Source of the DNA: an uncultured Lachnospiraceae bacterium
GTDB lineage: Bacteria > Bacillota > Clostridia > Lachnospirales > Lachnospiraceae
Length of the DNA: 39,555 nucleotides
Assembly (NCBI GenBank): GCA_947176505.1
Contig: CAMWQW010000031.1
Span: 1 to 39,555 of the forward strand
Direction of reading: 5' to 3'
Part shown: piece by piece, positions 16,449 through 24,483 of the stretch
How positions within the stretch are numbered: position 1 is the first letter of the stretch
Layout: the number at the start of each line of letters is the position of its first letter
Translations under genes and position numbers: made by a program
Notes under the pieces: generated by a model
Told to the model about the DNA's origin: nothing
Databases searched by the model: none
The model's input: the letters and a program-made list of their open reading frames with translations, nothing else

Positions 16449-16994
16449 ATGGAACATTTGGTTAAAGCGGCAAAAAAAGGGGATGCAAATGCGTTTGTCA
16501 AGTTAATAGAAATTAATCAGGACACTCTTAAGCGTATTGCTGTGGCATGGCTTAGAGATGAGAACGATATAGCGGATGTCATACAGGATACGATTCTGGA
16601 CGCTTATGAGCATATCGGACAATTGAAGAAGGCGGAATACTTTAAGACATGGATTGTGAGGATTCTTATTAATAATTGTACGAAGTTATATCGGAAAAAT
16701 AAAAACCACAGTAAATTTGAGACTAGCGCAGATATGTATTCGGAAGATTTTTTTGTCGGCAGCGATAATGTGGATTTGGCACATAGAGAATTGGAGTTCT
16801 ACGATTTGCTCAGAGCACTGCCTGAGGACAGCAGAGTGATTTTTCAGTTGTATTTCGGCGAACAGTTTACGACGGCGGAAATTGCAGGCATGCTGCATGT
16901 GAAAGAAAATACTGTGAAAAGTAAAATTCGCCGAGGGAAAATACAGCTACGGGAACGATTAGGAAAGGAGGATGGAAAGGATAATGAAAAATAA
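16449..16994 (+). CDS. ECF RNA polymerase sigma factor 2
   Basis: This 181-residue protein has region 2 (NDIADVIQDTILDAYEHIGQLKKAEYFKTWIVRILINNC, about residues 36-75) and region 4 (LPEDSRVIFQLYFGEQFTTAEIAGMLHVKENTVKSKIRRGKIQL, about 120-165). It has the usual two-domain ECF length and is not closely similar to sigma factor 1 at the sequence level. The ribosome binding site is weak (TTAGG four bases before ATG, with GAGGAAAGG further upstream). It overlaps the downstream membrane protein gene by about 11 bases, so the pair is coupled and the partner is the likely anti-sigma factor. Confidence 0.95.
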   Translation: MEHLVKAAKKGDANAFVKLIEINQDTLKRIAVAWLRDENDIADVIQDTILDAYEHIGQLKKAEYFKTWIVRILINNCTKLYRKNKNHSKFETSADMYSEDFFVGSDNVDLAHRELEFYDLLRALPEDSRVIFQLYFGEQFTTAEIAGMLHVKENTVKSKIRRGKIQLRERLGKEDGKDNEK

Positions 16995-18261
16995 TTATTC
17001 GGATGATGGATTAAGAGTTATTATGAGTGCGGCATCAATACGGAATGAAGTGATAGATACGAGAATTGTAGAGACGTTAAATGATATAAAGAAGAAAAAG
17101 ACGAAAAAGAGCGGACAGGAAAAGAGGACACATAAACGGACTGTATGGAGAAAGATTGCATATGGTTTAGGAACCGTGGCAGCAGTTTTTTTGGTGTCGA
17201 TAGGCATTTGCGTGGCAAACCCTTCCATGGCTGAAAATATCCCGATATTGGGGAATGTTTTTGCAAAGGTGCAGGATATCTTTTCATTTGGAAGGATACC
17301 GGAGGATGAGATGACGAGATTGTATGACAATGTTACAGACACGCATCAGAATGTAAATGATAATCCATATGTGATTGTTGACAGCGACCCGAATTACCTT
17401 TATAAAGCTCAGGATGCAGGAATCGCCGTGACGATTACGGAGTACTATGCGTCCAATCAGGCAGTTTTCTTCGGTGTCGTTATAGAGAGTGAAGAGGAGT
17501 TCCCGCCATTTGCCGTTATGGGTGATACGGGTTATCAGCTTATACAGGCATTTACGAGAGAACGGTACTCTTTCAGGGATACTGAAGTAGGAGGCGTCAG
17601 AAATATTGAAGGAAGATTGGAGGACGCACATACATTTGCAGGGATTATGCGCGTAGACTATGACGATATTAATATAGATGACAGTAAATATGAGGCGGCG
17701 TGCCGGGAAGCTGAGGCAAAAGGAGAAGAACTTCCGGCGGTTACGGAAGCAACGTGGGATTTATACTATGAGCGTTTAGAAGTGCCGGAGGAGTTTGATG
17801 CACAGATTGCGATAGAATCTTTGCGGGGATATTGCAAGGAAGAGATAGACGCGGAGAACGGAAATCAATACAGAGTGCGTGGCAATTGGGAATTTCAGTC
17901 CTTTACGATTGAAAAAAGCGGAGCGGATGTGCAGACAATACAGATTGATGAGGTTAACGAGCAGGGTATCGGACTTGAGATGATAGAGATATCTCCGGTA
18001 GAGCTGACGCTGCATACGGTGGAACCTCCTGATTGTTTAACGTTTGCGGTAGCATTAGATAAAGACGGAAGAAAACTGACTTCAAGCAGTAGCAACGCAT
18101 ATGAACTGGCAATCACGGGACATGATATTTCTACGGTGACGGTTTATATCTGCGATTATGATGAATATATGGATGAAATTAAGATGTACGCGTTGGAGGA
18201 TGAAGAAAACAGTATGTTGGAGGAGAGGGCGCTGTTTAAGAAGGCGGTGGATACGCGGTAA
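16984..18261 (+). CDS. DUF4179-type membrane anti-sigma factor (partner of sigma 2)
   Basis: This protein is 425 residues from the ATG at 16984; ATG 16972 is also in frame but touches the AGGAGG at 16966-16971, so the later start is preferred. The N-terminal 56 residues are cytoplasmic and end in basic clusters (KKKKTKKS, RTHKRTVWRK). One membrane span (about 57-77) is followed by an extracellular DUF4179-type domain (GNVFAKVQDIFSFGRIPE; DAGIAVTITEYYASNQAVFFGVVIESEEEF) and a long C-terminal beta-rich part. It would bind the coupled sigma factor at the membrane and release it on an envelope signal. It is terminated by a strong hairpin 50 bases on. Confidence 0.82.
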   Translation: MKNNYSDDGLRVIMSAASIRNEVIDTRIVETLNDIKKKKTKKSGQEKRTHKRTVWRKIAYGLGTVAAVFLVSIGICVANPSMAENIPILGNVFAKVQDIFSFGRIPEDEMTRLYDNVTDTHQNVNDNPYVIVDSDPNYLYKAQDAGIAVTITEYYASNQAVFFGVVIESEEEFPPFAVMGDTGYQLIQAFTRERYSFRDTEVGGVRNIEGRLEDAHTFAGIMRVDYDDINIDDSKYEAACREAEAKGEELPAVTEATWDLYYERLEVPEEFDAQIAIESLRGYCKEEIDAENGNQYRVRGNWEFQSFTIEKSGADVQTIQIDEVNEQGIGLEMIEISPVELTLHTVEPPDCLTFAVALDKDGRKLTSSSSNAYELAITGHDISTVTVYICDYDEYMDEIKMYALEDEENSMLEERALFKKAVDTR

Positions 18262-18310
18262 GAATGAACTCCGAAATGAACTCCAAGTACACCCCGAAAT
18301 AAAAACATAT

Positions 18311-18355
18311 TTTCCCATGTTTGACCTTTACAAGTTAAGCATGGGAAATTTTTTT
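18311..18355 (+). terminator. Strong intrinsic terminator after sigma operon 2
   Basis: A 15-bp stem (18311-18325 with 18334-18348, two G-U pairs), an 8-nt loop and T residues at 18349-18355 lie between the sigma 2 and sigma 3 operons. This shows that the long upstream extension of the sigma 3 frame is not coding. Confidence 0.95.
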
Positions 18356-18457
18356 GATCATTCCAGACTTTCAAACCGTTATAATAAACAGAAGGACAAT
18401 GATGCATCATGTTTAGTACAACACGTGCAAACGACGCAGCGAGGAAAGGAAATAACC

Positions 18458-18961
18458 ATGACAGACGACGAACTGATTGAACGAATCAGAGACGGGGATG
18501 AACATAGCGCAGAAGAATTGATTACGCGTTATTATTCTGCAATTTTAAGATATTGTCGTCTGCATTGCACGAATGACGCGGCGGCGGAGGATTTGACGCA
18601 GGAGACGTTTTTGCGGGTTTTTAAGAATCTTTCCGGATATCGCAAAAGAGACAGGTTTAAGTCGTGGCTGTATACGATTGCGAATCATATATGCGTTGAT
18701 GAAAGCAGGAAAATGACTTGGAAGGAATTGGATGAAGAACCGGTTGGGGAATGTCCGGCATTTATTGAATTGGAAGACAGGGATGAAATAGACAGGCTGA
18801 TGCAGCGATTGTCGCCGGAGCAGCGGGAAGCCGTGATTCTCAGATTTAGTGAACAGTTAAGCTTTACAGAGATTGCCAAAGTTACGGACTGCAGCTTGAG
18901 AACGGCTCAGAGCAGGGTAAGATGTGCTCTTGAAATCATGAGAAAGGGGTGGAGGCGATGA
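18458..18961 (+). CDS. ECF RNA polymerase sigma factor 3
   Basis: This 167-residue protein starts at ATG 18458, six bases after GAGGAAAGGAA; the frame is open further upstream, but that part runs through a terminator and the previous gene's end. Region 2 shows DLTQETFLRVFKNLSGYRKRDRFKSWLYTIANHICVDESR (about 50-90), region 4 shows LSPEQREAVILRFSEQLSFTEIAKVTDCSLRTAQSRVRCALEIM (about 118-162). It overlaps the next membrane gene by ATGA. Unlike sigma 1 and 2, its operon continues into an ABC transporter, so its job may be to control that exporter. Confidence 0.95.
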   Translation: MTDDELIERIRDGDEHSAEELITRYYSAILRYCRLHCTNDAAAEDLTQETFLRVFKNLSGYRKRDRFKSWLYTIANHICVDESRKMTWKELDEEPVGECPAFIELEDRDEIDRLMQRLSPEQREAVILRFSEQLSFTEIAKVTDCSLRTAQSRVRCALEIMRKGWRR

Positions 18962-19713
18962 AGATAGAAGATTATTTGAGTAATGCAATGCACACGTCGG
19001 TAAATATCCGTTATGAGAAAATGCAGGAGACAATCGGACTGTGTATCGCACAAATGCATAGGCAGGAATCCGAGTGTGAGGAACGAATAGGATTTTGGAC
19101 TTATCTTTCAGATATTTTCCGCTTTGAAGGATTGTCTATTTGGGGATTACAGGCAGCGGCACTGGTTGCAAGCAGTCTTGGAATCATTCTGTTTAAACAG
19201 GTTCCGGAGGCGCTCCCGATGTTTATGCCATTGTTTGGTCTGGCGCTTGTCCCGATTTTGTGTCGCAGCAGGGTGTGCGGAATGTGTGAGATGGAAGCGG
19301 CGACCAGAGCATCCGGTGCGGAGATTGCATTGGCGAAATTAATATTAGCGGGTGCGTCGCAGCTATTGTGCATGACAGTTTTGCTCTGGCTGAAGATATC
19401 TGTGTCGGGCAATTCGGATCAGATTGTACAAATGATTTTATATGTGCTTGTGCCATTTTTGGTGTGTGTGGTCTGGCTATTGCGGAATATTCGTATGTGC
19501 AGAACGAGGAGTATGACGCTATATACATCGCTGTCGTTTGTCTCCTGTGCGGCATGGGGCGTGTCAGCTAAGGTTTTTCCATGGCTGTACGAGACATCGG
19601 CGACGGGGTTATGGATAGCAGGATTTGTTGTGTTTGCAGTTTTTTTTATTAGGGAGATTGGATTTATTATTCAAATGCGGAAGGAAGGAAAAATGTATGG
19701 AGCTATCAGTTGA
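18958..19713 (+). CDS. Polytopic membrane protein in sigma 3 operon, possible anti-sigma
   Basis: This 251-residue protein starts at ATG 18958 through an ATGA overlap with the sigma gene; GTG 18949 is an alternative. The N-terminal ~50 residues are soluble and helical (MKIEDYLSNAMHTSVNIRYEKMQETIGLCIAQMHRQE), followed by about six membrane spans (about 62-78, 82-98, 124-145, 155-172, 185-205, 215-232). The position directly after a sigma gene and the soluble helical N-terminus suggest an anti-sigma role, with the membrane part sensing or contacting the ABC transporter encoded downstream. I recognise no named family. Confidence 0.75.
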   Translation: MKIEDYLSNAMHTSVNIRYEKMQETIGLCIAQMHRQESECEERIGFWTYLSDIFRFEGLSIWGLQAAALVASSLGIILFKQVPEALPMFMPLFGLALVPILCRSRVCGMCEMEAATRASGAEIALAKLILAGASQLLCMTVLLWLKISVSGNSDQIVQMILYVLVPFLVCVVWLLRNIRMCRTRSMTLYTSLSFVSCAAWGVSAKVFPWLYETSATGLWIAGFVVFAVFFIREIGFIIQMRKEGKMYGAIS

Positions 19714-20569
19714 CAGATTGACGAAACACTACGGGAGTAAGATTGCCGTGGATTGCGTCAGCGCGGTTTTAAAACCGGGCGTGTATGGTCTGTTGGGGGA
19801 AAACGGCGCAGGCAAGACAACTTTGATGCGCATGATTTGTTCGATTCTGGAGGCAACTTCGGGGGAAGTTCTTTATGACGGACGAAATGTGACGGATATG
19901 GGAGCTGACTATCGGAATCTGTTGGGGTATCTGCCACAGGATTTCGGTTATTATCCGGACTATACGGCTATGGAGTTCCTAAGATATATGTCCGTGCTGA
20001 AAGGCATTCCGGGAAAGAAAGCGCTAAGGCGCAGCGAGGAATTAATGGAAGTGACAGGCTTAACGGATGTGTCTTCCAAGAAGATTAAAACTTTTTCGGG
20101 CGGAATGAAACAGAGACTCGGCATTGCGCAGGTGCTGCTCAATCATCCGAAAGTATTGATACTGGATGAGCCGACGGCAGGACTTGACCCAAAGGAAAGG
20201 GTGCGCTTTCGGAACCTGCTGGCAGACTATGCGGGAGACAAGATTGTGCTTCTCTCTACGCATATTGTTTCGGATATCGAAGCCATAGCGGATTATGTTT
20301 TTATTATGAAAAAGGGAAGTTTTGCGACACAGGGCACCGTGACGGATCTCATAGAACAAGCAGAAGGAAAAGTATGGGAGATGGAGGTTTCCCCGGCGGA
20401 AGTTCATAAGTGGGAAAAGAGGGCGACGATATCCAACCTTCGTCATGAAGACGGGCACGTGATACTACGGATTGTATCGGACGATAAACCATCGCCGCAG
20501 GCGGCCGCGTGTCATGCGGCGCTGGAAGATTTGTATTTATATTATTTCCCGGTAAAGGAGGGCAACTAG
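19697..20569 (+). CDS. ABC transporter ATP-binding protein (CcmA/NatA type)
   Basis: This protein is 290 residues from ATG 19697, chosen because AAGGAAGGAA is about 7 bases upstream; the open frame extends further back inside the previous gene. It overlaps that gene by 17 bases. Motifs: Walker A GENGAGKTT (about residues 33-41), Q-loop LPQDFGYYP, signature FSGGMKQR (about 131-138), Walker B LILDEPTAGLD (about 151-161) and STHIVSD with the H-loop His. The ~75-residue C-terminal extension is typical of exporter ATPases that pair with ABC-2 permeases, which is what follows. Substrate unknown. Confidence 0.95.
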   Translation: MELSVDRLTKHYGSKIAVDCVSAVLKPGVYGLLGENGAGKTTLMRMICSILEATSGEVLYDGRNVTDMGADYRNLLGYLPQDFGYYPDYTAMEFLRYMSVLKGIPGKKALRRSEELMEVTGLTDVSSKKIKTFSGGMKQRLGIAQVLLNHPKVLILDEPTAGLDPKERVRFRNLLADYAGDKIVLLSTHIVSDIEAIADYVFIMKKGSFATQGTVTDLIEQAEGKVWEMEVSPAEVHKWEKRATISNLRHEDGHVILRIVSDDKPSPQAAACHAALEDLYLYYFPVKEGN

Positions 20570-20575
20570 AGCGGT

Positions 20576-21841
20576 ATGATAAGAGAATTATTTTTACAGG
20601 AACATAAGAAACTGTGGAAAAAGAAAAGTGTCCGTATAAGTTTTCTTCTTTGCGTGCTGTATATTGTTGTGTTCGGGAGTTTTCTGACATATCAGTGGTT
20701 TACTTTCGGAAGTTCGGGAGGGGTTTATTCGGGGTTCGGCAATAACTTTGACGGCTATGAAAATATCATGAAGATGAAAGAGTATGCGAAACAGTGGGAA
20801 GGGAAATTAACTGAGGAAACCTTACAGGAGATGGTAAGGGATTATCAGAGCCTTCTTCACGAAGCACAGGCAGCCCATAGTGCAGGAGACATAGAGAGGG
20901 AAAAACAGTATGCTGTGCAGGCGCAAAGAACAGATCATTCTATGATACACGGTTGGATATCGATGCTGTATACGGAGTTGGAGGATTCGTCCCAGACTTA
21001 TCCGTCACTTTTGGAAAGATATGTGAATCCGGCTAAACTGACGGGATTTTATGAAAGACGGCAGCAGAAGGTAGAAGAATTTCTTGATATATTCGGGCAT
21101 ACTGAGGAGGAGAAAGAATATCTGTTGCGGATGAACGACAAGGTGGAGGAGCCTTTTGAATATCACTGGTTGGAAGGCTGGAGGATGTATCTTACAGAGA
21201 TGCTGAATGATTTCGGTATGGTTATGGCAATTTTCATTGTGATTGCGCTGTCTACTGTTTTTGCAGGAGAATGGCATAATGGAACGGGGATGCTTATGCT
21301 GACGACGAAGAATGGTTGGAGAGAGGTTGCCTATGCGAAGGTTTTAAGTGGCATTGTTTTTACGCTGGAACTTTTCTTTACGGTTGCGGCGGGCGCAATT
21401 GCGGGACAGCTAATCTATTTGGGAACAGAGGGATGGGATATGCCGATACAATATATTAAGCTGAGTGCGGTTGCACCGATGAATATGCTGCAGGCAGAGA
21501 TTTATGAGTATGCATATTTTCTGCTTGGAGCGGTAGGGTTGGCGTTGCTCGTTATGTTTTTCTCAGCAGTGGTTAGGAATAATTTTATTGCGTTAATCAG
21601 CGGTCTGGCAATCGTATATCTGCCGATGGCGCTGGCGGGTTATATGCCCATGTGGGTGCAGAGAGTATTCGATTTAATACCGCTTGTCGGGAGTCCGTCG
21701 GATATTTTCAGGACCAATGTGTTTCACTTGTTCGGGCAGATCATATGGTCGCCGTATCTGCTTGTCACGGTACCGGTGCTGCTTGGCGGTGCGTTTGTCC
21801 CTTTTACGATAAGAAGGTGGGCGCGAGGGATGAGGCGGTAG
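20576..21841 (+). CDS. ABC-2 type transporter permease with large extracytoplasmic loop
   Basis: This 421-residue protein has a first span (about 21-42) followed by a charged loop of about 170 residues that lies outside the membrane (EYAKQWEGKLTEETLQEMVRDYQSL). Five further spans then run to the C-terminus, the first of them MVMAIFIVIALSTVFAGEWHNGTGMLMLTTKNG. This arrangement fits ABC-2 exporters of the lantibiotic/bacitracin-immunity kind. It is 6 bases after the ATPase gene and ends the sigma 3 operon. The ribosome binding site AAAGGAGGG lies 13 bases before the ATG, which is long. A terminator is not obvious. Confidence 0.88.
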   Translation: MIRELFLQEHKKLWKKKSVRISFLLCVLYIVVFGSFLTYQWFTFGSSGGVYSGFGNNFDGYENIMKMKEYAKQWEGKLTEETLQEMVRDYQSLLHEAQAAHSAGDIEREKQYAVQAQRTDHSMIHGWISMLYTELEDSSQTYPSLLERYVNPAKLTGFYERRQQKVEEFLDIFGHTEEEKEYLLRMNDKVEEPFEYHWLEGWRMYLTEMLNDFGMVMAIFIVIALSTVFAGEWHNGTGMLMLTTKNGWREVAYAKVLSGIVFTLELFFTVAAGAIAGQLIYLGTEGWDMPIQYIKLSAVAPMNMLQAEIYEYAYFLLGAVGLALLVMFFSAVVRNNFIALISGLAIVYLPMALAGYMPMWVQRVFDLIPLVGSPSDIFRTNVFHLFGQIIWSPYLLVTVPVLLGGAFVPFTIRRWARGMRR

Positions 21842-21893
21842 ATTTTTATAGAAGTTTGTGATATTCTATGCACGATAGGAGGTAGGCTGCATT

Positions 21894-22394
21894 ATGGTTA
21901 AACCAACCGGAAATACCAGAATATCTAAAACAGACACTTATTTAAACTGTGCGGAGAATTTTGCATATCGGAGTACATGTCTTAAAAGAAAATACGGCGC
22001 CGTTATCGTCAAAAACGATACGGTTATTTCTACGGGATATAACGGATCGCCCAGAGGATTCGAGAACTGCTGTGAAATAGGAGAGTGCCCGCGCATGAAA
22101 CGCAACATGCATCAGGGAGAAGGTTACGCCATGTGCAGGGCAATTCATGCAGAAGCCAACGCGCTTTTAAATTGTTCCCGCGAGCAGACATTAGGAGCGG
22201 ATTTATATCTAACCTCAATAAATCCTCAGGATTGTTCCGTGCATGAAGCGAAGCCTTGTCCGTTGTGCGCGAGGCTGATTATACAGGCGGGAATAAATAA
22301 TGTCATACTGCGGGTTGGGGATGGCGCGGAGAATTACCGGGTCATTCCGGCGAAGGAGTTAAGTTGGTATGTGCGGGAAGAAACCGAATCGTGA
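21894..22394 (+). CDS. Deoxycytidylate (dCMP) deaminase, ComEB-like
   Basis: This 166-residue zinc enzyme hydrolytically converts dCMP to dUMP for thymidylate synthesis. Zinc ligands and catalytic Glu are visible as HAEAN (H85, E87) and PCPLC (C122, C125). The N-terminal TSTYLNCAENFAYRSTC-like pattern and the insertion GSPRGFENCCEIGECPR with further Cys/His are typical of the ComEB/DCD deaminase branch. AGGAGG lies 11 bases before the ATG and TAGG 7 bases before it. The gene appears monocistronic; no terminator is seen and the next gene has its own promoter. Confidence 0.94.
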   Translation: MVKPTGNTRISKTDTYLNCAENFAYRSTCLKRKYGAVIVKNDTVISTGYNGSPRGFENCCEIGECPRMKRNMHQGEGYAMCRAIHAEANALLNCSREQTLGADLYLTSINPQDCSVHEAKPCPLCARLIIQAGINNVILRVGDGAENYRVIPAKELSWYVREETES

Positions 22395-22437
22395 GACGTA
22401 GAACGGACAAGGAAATGACAGAATTTTTTTGCTCATA

Positions 22438-22466
22438 TTGAAAAAAGAATAAAAATTGTCTATAAT
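22438..22466 (+). promoter_or_regulatory. Sigma-A promoter of the DHH phosphoesterase gene
   Basis: TTGAAA at 22438-22443 and TATAAT at 22461-22466 are 17 bases apart in an A/T-rich stretch, about 80 bases before the start codon. Confidence 0.8.
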
Positions 22467-22544
22467 ATAATTTAGCTATATTTTGGACAGGCATTAGATA
22501 CATATATGTCCTGATATCTAATTTGTTTGAGATGGAGGGTTATT

Positions 22545-23465
22545 ATGAGGTTAGTAACACGTTCGGATTTTGATGGACTTGCATGTGGGGCGTTATTGAA
22601 AGAGGCTGGGATTATTGACCATTGGAAATTTGCGCATCCCAAGGACTTACAGGATGGATTGGTTGAAATTACGGAAGATGACTGCCTTGCCAATGTTCCT
22701 TATGTAGAAGGGTGCGGGCTGTGGTTTGACCATCATTCCAGTGAGCATGAAAGGCTGCAGCTTGAAGGAAAATATAAAGGAGAAAGCCGCATTACACCGT
22801 CCTGTGCCAGAATTATATATGAATATTACGGCGGTAGGGAAAGATTCCCTCAGTTTGACGATATGATGGAAGCGGTTGATAAAGTTGATTCAGGTAATCT
22901 TACAATTGATGAGATTCAGAATCCTAAAGGCTGGATACTTGTCGGTTATCTGATGGATCCCAGAACGGGGCTTGGACGTTTCCGCAACTTTACGATTTCC
23001 AACTATCAGCTTATGGAGAAGCTGATTGATGCGTGCCGTACGATGACGACAGATGAAATCCTTAATCTGCCGGATGTGAAGGAGCGTATCGAAGTATATA
23101 ACGAGCAGACCGAGAAGTTTAAGGAGATGGTTACGGCTCATACCGAGGTAAGAGGTAACGTAATTATTACGGATTTAAGGGGTGTGGATGTCATCTACAC
23201 AGGCAATCGTTTCATGATTTACAGCATGTATCCGGAACAGAATATTTCTGCATGGATTGTCAACGGCAAGGGTGGCTTGGGCTGCTCGGCAGCGGTAGGT
23301 TACAGCATCTTAAATAAGACGAGCGATGTGAATGTAGGCAGCTTGATGCTTAAATATGGCGGCGGCGGACATAAGAAGGTCGGAACATGCCAATTTACGG
23401 ATGAAAATATGGCGGAGGATCTTCCGAAGATGCTTGATGAGCTCTGTGAGATGGCGAATAAATAA
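22545..23465 (+). CDS. DHH family phosphoesterase
   Basis: This protein is 306 residues from ATG 22545 (GGAGGG five bases upstream); the frame is open back to a TTG at 22527. Metal-binding motifs are RSDFDG (D8, D10), the signature DHH at residues 62-64 and D109-containing EAVDKVDSGN. The C-terminal DHHA1-like part has YGGGGHKKVGTCQF (about 278-291). The family hydrolyses phosphodiesters or phosphoanhydrides (NrnA-type oligoribonuclease, c-di-AMP hydrolysis, exopolyphosphatase-like). This length and the DHH variant with GYLMDPRTGLGRFR point to the exopolyphosphatase-like group, with substrate not assignable. The gene stands alone between its promoter and a hairpin. Confidence 0.92.
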   Translation: MRLVTRSDFDGLACGALLKEAGIIDHWKFAHPKDLQDGLVEITEDDCLANVPYVEGCGLWFDHHSSEHERLQLEGKYKGESRITPSCARIIYEYYGGRERFPQFDDMMEAVDKVDSGNLTIDEIQNPKGWILVGYLMDPRTGLGRFRNFTISNYQLMEKLIDACRTMTTDEILNLPDVKERIEVYNEQTEKFKEMVTAHTEVRGNVIITDLRGVDVIYTGNRFMIYSMYPEQNISAWIVNGKGGLGCSAAVGYSILNKTSDVNVGSLMLKYGGGGHKKVGTCQFTDENMAEDLPKMLDELCEMANK

Positions 23466-23525
23466 ATTGATATTGAAAAAGAGTCGGTTACGGAATGATA
23501 TGCTTTGAATCCGTACTGACGGTGC

Positions 23526-23566
23526 AACGGCGGTATACTTCGCGGAAAGAGAGGTATATCGCCGTT
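23526..23566 (+). other. Thirteen-bp stem hairpin between DHH and YitT genes
   Basis: AACGGCGGTATAC (23526-23538) pairs over 13 positions with GTATATCGCCGTT (23554-23566), with one G-U, around a 15-nt loop. No T-run follows, so it is not a standard terminator; it could protect the upstream mRNA 3' end or act in the leader of the YitT gene. Confidence 0.6.
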
Positions 23567-23622
23567 AACAGATTGATATAATATTTTCTGCGAAAGTAAT
23601 GATACAAACGGGAGACGGCACT

Positions 23623-24483
23623 ATGACTTTTGAATTAAAAAAAGACAGTAAAAGGATTATCGTAATCTGCCTTGCATCGGCGATTATGGCGGTTAATATC
23701 AAAACTTTTGTTCACGCAGGGGGACTATATCCGGGTGGAGCTACCGGATTGACCATATTGATACAGAGTATCTGTAATATGTTTTTCCATATATCAATCC
23801 CATATACTCCCGTGAATCTGCTGCTCAACGCGCTGCCCGTTTATATCGGATTTCGTTTTATCGGCAAGAAGTTTACGCTGTATTCCTGCCTCTCCATTCT
23901 GGTGACGAGTATATTGACAGATATGATACCGGATATTGCGGTCACATATGATATTTTGCTGATTAGTATATTCGGTGGAATTATCAGTGGATTTGCAATC
24001 AGTCTGTGTCTGTCTATGAATGCGACAACAGGCGGAACAGATTTTATTTCTATTTATCTGTCAGAGAAAAAAGGTGTGGACGCATGGAATTTTATTCTGG
24101 CTTTTAATATTCTGATTATTATGATAGCAGGTATGCTGTTTGGTTTGGACAAAGCATTGTACTCGATTATTTATCAGTATGTGTCCACACAGGTTCTGCA
24201 TATGATGTATAAAAGATATCAGAAGCAGACATTGTTTATTGTGACGAATAAGGCGGACAAAGTCTGTCAGGCGATTAATACGGTCAGTATGCACGGTGCG
24301 ACAATTTTAAGCGGCGAGGGTTCTTATGAACATGAAAAAAGGAAAGTGGTATATTCCGTAGTATCTAAGGAAGAGAGCAGAGAGGTGATAAACGCCGTGA
24401 AGAAGGCGGACGAAGCCGCCTTCGTAAATGCCATTAGGACAGAAGAACTGTCGGGAAGATTCTACTATCGACCGAATGAGTGA
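23623..24483 (+). CDS. YitT family membrane protein with DUF2179 domain
   Basis: This protein is 286 residues from ATG 23623, chosen because GGGAG lies 8 bases upstream; ATG 23599 is in frame without a good site. About five membrane segments occupy residues 10-185, with family motifs HAGGLYPGGATGL and MNATTGGTDFISIYLS. The C-terminal soluble domain (about 205-286: QTLFIVTNKADKVCQAI, HGATILSGEGSYEHEKRKVVYSVVSKEE) is DUF2179, a ferredoxin-like ACT/PII-shaped fold. Function of the family is unknown. The 3' end overlaps the convergent CotH gene by 19 bases. Confidence 0.93.
   Translation: MTFELKKDSKRIIVICLASAIMAVNIKTFVHAGGLYPGGATGLTILIQSICNMFFHISIPYTPVNLLLNALPVYIGFRFIGKKFTLYSCLSILVTSILTDMIPDIAVTYDILLISIFGGIISGFAISLCLSMNATTGGTDFISIYLSEKKGVDAWNFILAFNILIIMIAGMLFGLDKALYSIIYQYVSTQVLHMMYKRYQKQTLFIVTNKADKVCQAINTVSMHGATILSGEGSYEHEKRKVVYSVVSKEESREVINAVKKADEAAFVNAIRTEELSGRFYYRPNE

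Noticed and set aside
18158..18457. Upstream extension of the ECF sigma 3 frame.
   Set aside because: It crosses the end of the previous gene and a strong terminator; the start at 18458 has a proper ribosome binding site.
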